A stretch of 5,755 nt of DNA from an uncultured Eubacteriales bacterium (GTDB lineage Bacteria > Bacillota > Clostridia > Oscillospirales > Oscillospiraceae), in assembly GCA_900554855.1 (NCBI GenBank), contig USIZ01000099.1:1-5755 (forward strand), written 5' to 3'. Below the pieces are notes generated by a model. That model ran no database searches and was not told the DNA's origin. It saw nothing but the letters and a program-made list of their open reading frames with translations. Of the stretch, positions 1-4,506 are shown piece after piece. Position 1 is the stretch's first letter, and each line of letters starts with the position of its first letter. The position numbers and the translations under genes were made by a program.

Positions 1-184
1 CATGAGCAGCGATGAGCTCACCGTGACCCTTGGCCGGGAGTATGGTATCGGCCTTGGCAACGGCGCCCATTACGGCAAGCAGTGCGACGGCTTTATGCGC
101 ATGAACATCGCCTGTCCCCGCTCCACGCTGGAGAAGGGCGTCGCGGCGTTGAAAAAATGCTATCTTGAGAGGGAGGCAAAGTAA
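1..184 (+). CDS. patB: MalY/PatB-type PLP-dependent cystathionine beta-lyase (C-terminal end only)
   Basis: Only the last 60 codons are present; the frame is open to the left edge, and the ATG at base 2 is most likely an internal methionine. The visible piece is the end of the small domain of a fold-type I aminotransferase-like enzyme. The segment around GIGLGNGAHYG followed by GFMRMNIACPRSTLEKGV matches the MalY/PatB ending, where GF-x-R-x-N-x-x-CPR is highly characteristic. By family knowledge the arginine of FMRMN corresponds to the residue that holds the substrate alpha-carboxylate. The PLP lysine lies upstream, outside the window. Family members split cystathionine or cysteine conjugates to a thiol, pyruvate and ammonia in the cytosol. 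The stop is 2 nt before the permease start, and the permease ribosome site lies inside this gene, so the two are probably co-transcribed and translationally coupled. A related class I/II aminotransferase with another substrate is possible, but MalY/PatB is the best reading. Confidence 0.85.
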   Translation, partial: MSSDELTVTLGREYGIGLGNGAHYGKQCDGFMRMNIACPRSTLEKGVAALKKCYLEREAK

Positions 185-186
185 AA

Positions 187-1503
187 ATGGAAGAAAAGAA
201 ACAACACAAGCAGTTGGGCTTTATCGACTGCCTCGGCATCGGCATCGGCCAGATCATTGGTTCCGGCGTCATGGTGCTGACCGGTGTCGTGGTGGGCCTG
301 ACCGGCCACGGCACGCCCCTGGCCTTCATCTGCGCGGCACTGCTGGTCATCTGCACGATGAGCTCGGCGGTCGTCCTGTCCAGCGCCGTACCGTCTAACG
401 GCGGCGGCTACTCCTACGTCAAGCGGCTGATCGGGCCCCGGGCCGGCTTCATCTATCTGGGTATGTTCGTGCTGACCCAGGTGCTGATCGCCACCTTTGC
501 ACTCGGCTTTGCCAGCTATTTCGCCGCGCTGGTGCCCGGCGTGAATCAGAAACTGATCGCCATGCTGATCCTGATCGCCGCCACCGTCGTCAACCTGATC
601 GGCATCAAAACTGCCGCCTCTGTCCAGAATGTCATGGTGGCCTGCCTGCTGCTGTCTCTGCTGCTGTTCGTGGTGTTCGGCCTGACCAAGGTGACCTGGA
701 GTGAGCTGGCCTTCACCAAGGCCAATCTGATGCCCAACGGTGTCGGCAACTTCCTTCAGGGCGTGGCTCTGCTGAGCTTCGCCACCGGCGGCGCCAAGTT
801 CCTGGCCGAGACTGCCGGTGAGGTCAAGAATGCCGGCAAGACCGTGCCCCGCGCCATGATCATCTCCACTGTCATCGTCGCCATGTTCTATGCCCTGCTG
901 GGCGTTGTGGCCACCGGCGTTCTGCCTCTGGACCAGGTCGCGTTCCAGAACCTGACTCTGGTCGCCCAGACCATCTTCCCCGCATGGCTGTACTACTTCT
1001 TCGTCATCGGCGGCGCTCTGTTCGCCCTGGCCACAACCTTGAACGGTACCCTGTCCTGGGTGACCCGGGCTCTGCAGCTGTCCGCTGAGGAGGGCTGGCT
1101 GCCCAAGGTCTGTGCCAAGGAGAACAAGGGCGGCACTCCCGTTGTGCTGCTGTTGGTGTTCTTTGTGGTCGGCGCCATTCCTATTCTGACCGGCATGGAC
1201 ACCACCACCATCTCCAACATGGGCGTCGGCCTGAATCAGGTCGTCCTCATCATGGAGGTCATTGCCTGCTGGCGTCTGCCCAAGCTGATGCCTGAGGCCT
1301 ATGAGAATGCCACCATGAAGATGAAGCTGCCCGTCCTGCGGGTGCTGCTGGTGCTGTCCATTGTGCTGAATGTGGCCACCTTCTTCGTGAGCCTGTCCGA
1401 CATGACCCCTGTTGTCTGGATCAGCATTATTGTCTTTGTGGTTCTGCTGGCCATCTACACCTCTATCCGCGGTAAGCAGCTGGAGGCCAAGAAGGTCATC
1501 TGA
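187..1503 (+). CDS. APC-superfamily amino acid permease
   Basis: A 438-residue integral membrane transporter, the usual length for 12-helix APC permeases, expected in the cytoplasmic membrane as an amino acid/proton symporter or an exchanger. Hydrophobic segments fall at about residues 15-38, 45-66, 87-115, 122-140, 146-167, 186-207, 222-246, 262-288, 317-336, 343-362, 383-402 and 408-426. Helix 1 carries the broken-helix signature GSG (25-27) within GIGIGQIIGSGVM. The loop after helix 2 has PSNGGGYSYVKRLIGPRAGF (69-88), a classic APC element. Helix 6 has FATGGAKFLAETAGEVKNAG (198-217) followed by a proline-arginine pair (221-222), the family pattern in which helix 6 unwinds around the substrate. 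The start at 187 has a GGGAGG ribosome site (171-176) about 10 nt upstream, inside the lyase gene. Being next to a MalY/PatB lyase suggests cystine, cystathionine, methionine or a cysteine conjugate as substrate; this is inference, because the residues seen do not fix specificity. A strong terminator follows the stop. Confidence 0.9.
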   Translation: MEEKKQHKQLGFIDCLGIGIGQIIGSGVMVLTGVVVGLTGHGTPLAFICAALLVICTMSSAVVLSSAVPSNGGGYSYVKRLIGPRAGFIYLGMFVLTQVLIATFALGFASYFAALVPGVNQKLIAMLILIAATVVNLIGIKTAASVQNVMVACLLLSLLLFVVFGLTKVTWSELAFTKANLMPNGVGNFLQGVALLSFATGGAKFLAETAGEVKNAGKTVPRAMIISTVIVAMFYALLGVVATGVLPLDQVAFQNLTLVAQTIFPAWLYYFFVIGGALFALATTLNGTLSWVTRALQLSAEEGWLPKVCAKENKGGTPVVLLLVFFVVGAIPILTGMDTTTISNMGVGLNQVVLIMEVIACWRLPKLMPEAYENATMKMKLPVLRVLLVLSIVLNVATFFVSLSDMTPVVWISIIVFVVLLAIYTSIRGKQLEAKKVI

Positions 1504-1531
1504 CGCGATATCTCCTCTTTTTCTTCTCTCG

Positions 1532-1569
1532 GCAATGGCCGTCCGAACTTCGGACGGCCATTGCTTTTT
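1532..1569 (+). terminator. Intrinsic terminator of the lyase-permease unit
   Basis: An inverted repeat of 14 perfect base pairs pairs 1532-1545 (GCAATGGCCGTCCG) with 1551-1564 (CGGACGGCCATTGC). The 5-nt loop AACTT is itself closable by two A-T pairs. TTTTT follows at 1565-1569. The hairpin begins 28 nt after the permease stop. There is no A-run on the left side, so it should work for rightward transcription only. The last bases of the hairpin and the U-tract double as the -35 region of the next gene's promoter. Confidence 0.92.
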
Positions 1570-1588
1570 GCACAGAATCGGGTACAAT
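1561..1588 (+). promoter_or_regulatory. Predicted sigma-A-type promoter of the mobA-mobB fusion gene
   Basis: A -35-like TTGCTT (1561-1566) and a -10 TACAAT (1583-1588) are separated by 16 nt. The -10 matches the TATAAT consensus at 5 of 6 positions; the -35 is weaker (TTG only). Transcription would begin near 1595, giving a leader of about 23 nt that contains the AAAGGAG ribosome site (1602-1608). The same TTGCTTTTTGC and GGTACAATAA blocks recur before the gamma-carbonic anhydrase gene, which supports both calls. Confidence 0.65.
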
Positions 1589-1617
1589 AAGTATAGTTTA
1601 TAAAGGAGAGAGCAGCG

Positions 1618-2688
1618 ATGGCGGAAGAAAAGGTATATGCCCTTGTGTTGGCTGGCGGGCGCTCCAGCCGGATGGGGGCGGACAAGGCGCTCTTGAATTG
1701 GGGCGGCGAGACCCTGCTGGAGCGGGCTGTCCGGTTCTGGCGGGAGAGCGGCCGCGTAGAGCGGATCCTGGTCAGCGTGGGGCCGCAAGCGCATTTTTCG
1801 GCGTCACAGCTTCCGGAGGGCGTACAGGCTGTGGCCGATCTGGAGCGGGGCCGGGGTCCCATGGCGGGGCTTGCGGCGGCGTTTGCATGTTCGGACGCCG
1901 ACGTGCTCTGCGTCAGCGCGGTGGATATGCCCAATCTGACGGCAGAGGCGGTGCTCCCGGTGCCAAAGGGGGATGCGGCGGTCTACCGGCTGAACGGGCG
2001 GCGAGAACCGCTGTTCGGCGTCTACCGCAGAAGCGTTCTGCCTGCGGCGCAGAAGCTGCTGGCAGAGGGAAAAGGGAAGATGGGGCTTCTGCTGGACGCG
2101 GTACAGACGGAGTATTATTACGCCCCGCCTTTGCTGGAGCCGGTCTTTCAGAATCTGAACACCCCGGGGGACGCACTGCGCGCCCGGGCGGGCACACCGC
2201 CCGCGGTGGCGGTGGTGGGCTGGCACAACGCAGGCAAGACCACGTTTTTGCGGGGATTGATCCCGGCGCTGACGGCTCGCGGTGTGCGGGTCGCCGCCAT
2301 CAAGCACGATGCCCATGGGTTTGAGATGGATCACGAGGATACGGATACCTGGCATCTGCGCCGAGCCGGCGCGGAGAGCGCGGCCATTCTCGGCCCCGAC
2401 AGCTGGGCGGTGCTGGGTCGGGGAGAACGCACATTCGAGGACATCCGCCGCACCCTGCCCAAGGTGGATCTGATCCTGGCGGAAGGCTTTAAATATAGCC
2501 CTCTGCCAAAACTGGAGATCCACCGCAAGGCTGCGGGCCATCCCCTGATCGTGCAGGATGAGACGCTTTTGACCGTGCTCACGGACGAACCGTTGGAGGT
2601 GGAAGCCCCCCAGATGAGCCTGACCGACTTTGAAACCTGTGCCGATCTGCTGTGTCGGCAGTTTGACCTTCCGGAGAAAAAGAGCTGA
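1618..2688 (+). CDS. mobAB: Fused MobA-MobB molybdenum cofactor guanylyltransferase / GTP-binding adaptor
   Basis: A 356-residue cytosolic fusion of two molybdenum cofactor proteins. Residues 1 to about 190 are MobA, which transfers GMP from GTP to Mo-molybdopterin to make the guanine dinucleotide cofactor. Visible motifs are LAGGRSSRMGADK (11-23, nucleotide binding), GRGPMAG (78-84), VDMP with the probable metal-binding Asp103, and the typical end FQNLNTPGD (177-185). The residue before that Asp is Val, where CDxP is common in the family. Residues from about 194 to the end are MobB: P-loop GWHNAGKTT (201-209), IKHDAHGFEMDHEDTDTWHL (228-247), and EGFK (289-292) followed by KLEIHR. The DK signature favours MobA over the cytidylyl enzyme MocA, which usually has NK. 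The start is supported by AAAGGAG 9 nt upstream. The gene has its own promoter and terminator, so it appears monocistronic. It implies that the host makes at least one molybdopterin enzyme, for example a formate dehydrogenase, but none is encoded in this window. Confidence 0.93.
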   Translation: MAEEKVYALVLAGGRSSRMGADKALLNWGGETLLERAVRFWRESGRVERILVSVGPQAHFSASQLPEGVQAVADLERGRGPMAGLAAAFACSDADVLCVSAVDMPNLTAEAVLPVPKGDAAVYRLNGRREPLFGVYRRSVLPAAQKLLAEGKGKMGLLLDAVQTEYYYAPPLLEPVFQNLNTPGDALRARAGTPPAVAVVGWHNAGKTTFLRGLIPALTARGVRVAAIKHDAHGFEMDHEDTDTWHLRRAGAESAAILGPDSWAVLGRGERTFEDIRRTLPKVDLILAEGFKYSPLPKLEIHRKAAGHPLIVQDETLLTVLTDEPLEVEAPQMSLTDFETCADLLCRQFDLPEKKS

Positions 2689-2710
2689 CGAGTTTTCGTC
2701 AGCTCTTTTT
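2677..2710 (+). terminator. Intrinsic, probably bidirectional, terminator overlapping the mobAB stop codon
   Basis: AGAGCTGACGA (2681-2691) pairs with TCGTCAGCTCT (2696-2706) around a 4-nt loop GTTT (2692-2695). The stem is continued by A-T pairs between AAAA (2677-2680) and TTTT (2707-2710). A U-run follows on the plus strand, and the upstream A-run gives a U-run on the minus strand, so both directions could terminate. The TGA stop of mobAB (2686-2688) lies within the left arm. Confidence 0.9.
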
Positions 2711-2721
2711 GCGGAGATGCT

Positions 2722-2750
2722 TTGCTTTTTGCCGACGTTTTCGGTACAAT
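2722..2750 (+). promoter_or_regulatory. Predicted sigma-A-type promoter of the gamma-carbonic anhydrase-like gene
   Basis: TTGCTT (2722-2727) and TACAAT (2745-2750) are separated by 17 nt, the ideal spacing. The hexamers and much of the flanks (TTGCTTTTTGC and GGTACAATAA) are identical to those of the mobAB promoter. Transcription should start near 2757, which leaves only about 10-13 nt before the start codon and places the GAGGTGA ribosome site at the very 5' end of the message. Confidence 0.68.
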
Positions 2751-2766
2751 AATGCCGAGGTGATTT

Positions 2767-3279
2767 ATGATGAAGAAACCTGTTATTTCTGCCGGTGCGC
2801 TGATGACTGCGGACGCCGTTGTGTGCGGTGATGTGACGCTGGAAGAGAATGTGAACCTCTGGTTCCATGCGGTGCTGCGGGCAGAGACCGCCGCGATCCG
2901 CGTGGGGAAGGGGAGCAATATACAGGATAACTGCGTTGTCCATGTGGACGAGGGCTTTGACGCTGAGATCGGCGAAAATGTCACTGTGGGTCACGGCACG
3001 ATCCTGCACGGCTGCTCCATTGGAGACGGCACGCTGATCGGCATGGGCAGTACGATCCTGAACGGCGCGAAGATCGGCAGAAACTGCCTGATCGGCGCGG
3101 GCAGTCTGGTGACGCAGAATGCCGTGATCCCCGACGGCTCCATGGCCTTTGGCCGTCCGGCCAAAGTGGTGCGGCCGCTGACGCAGGCAGAGCGGGAGGA
3201 AAACCTGAAAAGCGCCCGGGATTATGTGGAGGAGAGCCGGATGTATCTTGCGGCGGATCTGATGCGGCATAGAACCTGA
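2767..3279 (+). CDS. Gamma-class carbonic anhydrase-like hexapeptide-repeat protein
   Basis: A 170-residue left-handed beta-helix protein of the gamma-carbonic anhydrase / YrdA-PaaY family, the usual size for the group. Family members form trimers with a metal between subunits; some hydrate CO2, while for many the activity is unproven. Hexapeptide repeats run over about residues 10-136, for example IGENVTVG, IGDGTLIG, IGRNCLIG. The three expected metal ligands are present: His59 in NCVVH, and His76 and His81 in VGHGTILHG. NIQD (51-54) and Arg38 are conserved, but the usual R-G-D is here R-A-E (38-40), a conservative change near the active site. FGRPAKVVRPL (128-138) leads into a C-terminal amphipathic helix, as is typical. 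Two adjacent ATGs (2767 and 2770) are possible starts; GAGG (2757-2760) lies 6 or 9 nt before them, so the first residue is uncertain. It is expected to be cytosolic. It has its own promoter, and I see no clear terminator after it. The substrate cannot be fixed from sequence. Confidence 0.9.
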   Translation: MMKKPVISAGALMTADAVVCGDVTLEENVNLWFHAVLRAETAAIRVGKGSNIQDNCVVHVDEGFDAEIGENVTVGHGTILHGCSIGDGTLIGMGSTILNGAKIGRNCLIGAGSLVTQNAVIPDGSMAFGRPAKVVRPLTQAEREENLKSARDYVEESRMYLAADLMRHRT

Positions 3280-3362
3280 GCAGCACCGGGACCTCTTTTG
3301 TAAAATGGGAAAAAATGAAAAATTAAGAGTGGTTGAAGAATGAAAAACTTCCGGGGAAATGG

Positions 3363-3391
3363 TTGCAAAACTGTGCTTAATGCGCTATGAT
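3363..3391 (+). promoter_or_regulatory. Predicted sigma-A-type promoter for the glycosyltransferase genes
   Basis: TTGCAA (3363-3368) and TATGAT (3386-3391) are separated by exactly 17 nt, with 4/6 and 5/6 consensus matches, in AT-rich surroundings. It is the best promoter-like sequence in the window. Transcription would start near 3398 and yield a leader of about 125 nt before the first glycosyltransferase. A second -10-like TACAAT (3417-3422) lacks a recognisable -35. Confidence 0.65.
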
Positions 3392-3523
3392 AGACGATGT
3401 GATTTTATGTTTGGAATACAATGTGCCGTGCTCAGCCGTGCTGGTAAAAGAAACTGACAGAGAAGTGAGGATTTCCCGGCATGAGAAACTGACGGCGCAA
3501 AAACAAATAAGGGTGAGTTGTAA
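3392..3523 (+). promoter_or_regulatory. Leader region of the glycosyltransferase transcript, no recognised riboswitch
   Basis: This is the downstream half of a 244-base stretch (3280-3523) without a convincing gene. I recognise no riboswitch, T-box or terminator in it. It contains an 8-nt direct repeat GCCGTGCT (3425-3432 and 3435-3442), a 9-nt direct repeat GAAACTGAC (3450-3458 and 3485-3493), a small hairpin CAGC-CGT-GCTG (3433-3443), and a tiny reading frame ATG-AGA-AAC-TGA (3481-3492) preceded by GAGG (3467-3470). The ribosome site of the following gene is AGGGTGA (3510-3516). A regulatory role is possible but unproven; the leader could simply be untranslated sequence. Confidence 0.3.
3425..3442 (+). 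repeat. Short tandem direct repeat in the leader
   Basis: GCCGTGCT occurs at 3425-3432 and again at 3435-3442, separated by CA, giving a period of 10 nt, about one DNA helical turn. This spacing is compatible with a protein-binding site just downstream of the predicted transcription start, but 8-nt repeats also arise by chance. Confidence 0.35.
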
Positions 3524-4429
3524 ATGAATCAAAATCCTACGCTTCAGGTTCAGTCTGTCATTTACGGAAATGAGCCTGAATCCCTCTATAAGGCCATTTC
3601 CAATCTGGCAAATGCAATTCGTGTGGAACGGGAACAGCGCAGATTCCTCGGTCAGGTGACGCTCTATTATGGCGATGCATCGCCGGAGCGGGTGCTTCCC
3701 GAAGCAGAGGTGGAGCAGATCCGGAAGAAGTATCAGGATCTGTTCCGGTTTAAGTACCGTGTGTTTGGCTTTAACTCCGGTTCGGCCAAGGGACATAATA
3801 TGCTGGGTGAAGAGTGTGAATCGGATTATATGCTCATTATGAACCCGGATGTTATTATGTCGCCCCGGACGCTGATCGAGTTGATGTATCCCTTCCTGGA
3901 TGAAGAGGTCGGTATGGTGGAGGCCCGTCAGACGCCAATCGAGCATCAGAAGGAATATGATGTCGAAACCTTGGAGACAGACTGGGCGACAACAGCCTGC
4001 GCCGTTTTCTCCAAGGCGCTGTTTGATGAACTGAATGGATTTGACAGTGAGACCTTCTTCCTCTATTGCGATGATCTGGACTTTTCCTGGCGCGTTCGAC
4101 TGGCGGGTTATAAGATCATCTATCAGCCTTTGGCCCCTGTGTTCCATGCAAAGCGGCTGTCTGTCAAGGCGTCCTGGCAGCCGACCAAGGCGGAGCAGTA
4201 TTATTCCGCCGAGGCGGCGCTGCTCATGGCGCATAAGTGGTCCAATCCGGGCCGGGTGGAGCAGCTGCTTCAGGTCTATCAGAATAGTCAGAATGAGAAC
4301 TGCAAAAAGGCGGCGGCGCATTTTATTGAGTTGCGTGCGGCAGATAAGCTGCCTGAACCGCTCGATCCTGAGCACAGGGTTGCTAAATTTATCGGAGATT
4401 ACTATACCGAAAATCGCTATATTCTTTGA
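3524..4429 (+). CDS. Family 2 glycosyltransferase (rhamnosyltransferase-like, GT-A fold)
   Basis: A 301-residue cytosolic or membrane-peripheral glycosyltransferase with no transmembrane segment, the usual size of WbbL/RfbF-like GT2 enzymes that add a sugar, often rhamnose, from a nucleotide sugar to a growing surface glycan. VQSVIYGNEPESLYKAISNL (9-28) is the start of the GT-A domain. NSGSAKGHN (84-92) corresponds to the family N-x-G-x-A-x-G-x-N nucleotide-binding element. MNPDV (106-110) is the metal-site motif; this family uses NPD where others have DxD. LNGFDSETFFLYCDDLDFSW (170-189) holds the acidic catalytic pair, followed by the typical RLAGYKIIYQPLAPVFH (192-208) ending in a conserved His. 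About 90 C-terminal residues are helical and unassigned. The start at 3524 is immediately preceded by an in-frame TAA and has AGGGTGA (3510-3516) as ribosome site. It lies 77 nt before a second glycosyltransferase and is probably the first gene of that operon. The donor and acceptor sugars cannot be read from sequence. Confidence 0.88.
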   Translation: MNQNPTLQVQSVIYGNEPESLYKAISNLANAIRVEREQRRFLGQVTLYYGDASPERVLPEAEVEQIRKKYQDLFRFKYRVFGFNSGSAKGHNMLGEECESDYMLIMNPDVIMSPRTLIELMYPFLDEEVGMVEARQTPIEHQKEYDVETLETDWATTACAVFSKALFDELNGFDSETFFLYCDDLDFSWRVRLAGYKIIYQPLAPVFHAKRLSVKASWQPTKAEQYYSAEAALLMAHKWSNPGRVEQLLQVYQNSQNENCKKAAAHFIELRAADKLPEPLDPEHRVAKFIGDYYTENRYIL

Positions 4430-4506
4430 TGAAGCGCTTGACTCTAATTGAATCAAATATGCGCATCGAAGAGAGAAAACGATGACTATAAATCGAGGAA
4501 AGTAAT

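Noticed and set aside
160..1794. Long minus-strand reading frame (544 codons) opposite the permease
   Set aside because: Its product is low-complexity and rich in His, Gln, Asp and Gly, as expected from reading a CTG/GTC/GCC-rich gene backwards. It runs across the terminator and into mobAB, and the plus strand holds a clear APC permease.
1804..3270. Long minus-strand reading frame (488 codons) opposite mobAB and the carbonic anhydrase-like gene
   Set aside because: It passes straight through a strong terminator and a promoter, its translation shows no domain I recognise, and both plus-strand genes have intact catalytic motifs. It is a by-product of GC-rich codon bias.
3276..3300. Possible terminator after the carbonic anhydrase-like gene (CCTG / CGGG followed by CTTTT)
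   Set aside because: Only four pairs including a wobble, with a loop of 8 nt, which is too weak to call.
3305..3390. Two overlapping tiny plus-strand frames (12 codons from 3305, 16 codons from 3340) upstream of the glycosyltransferase promoter
   Set aside because: Neither has a convincing ribosome site, the second overlaps the predicted promoter, and the AT-rich stretch easily gives such frames by chance.
4438..4492. Possible internal promoter (TTGACT at 4438-4443; TATAAA at 4487-4492) before the second glycosyltransferase
   Set aside because: The two hexamers are far too distant to act together, TTGACT has no -10 at usable spacing, and a start after TATAAA would fall on or beyond the ribosome site.
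4459..4505. Chain of two tiny frames (8 codons from 4459, 7 codons from 4482) with an ATGA overlap between the two glycosyltransferase genes
   Set aside because: The first has no ribosome site and the second only a weak AGAGAG. The chain leads up to the real start at 4507, which has its own GAGGAA site, so coincidence is the simpler reading.
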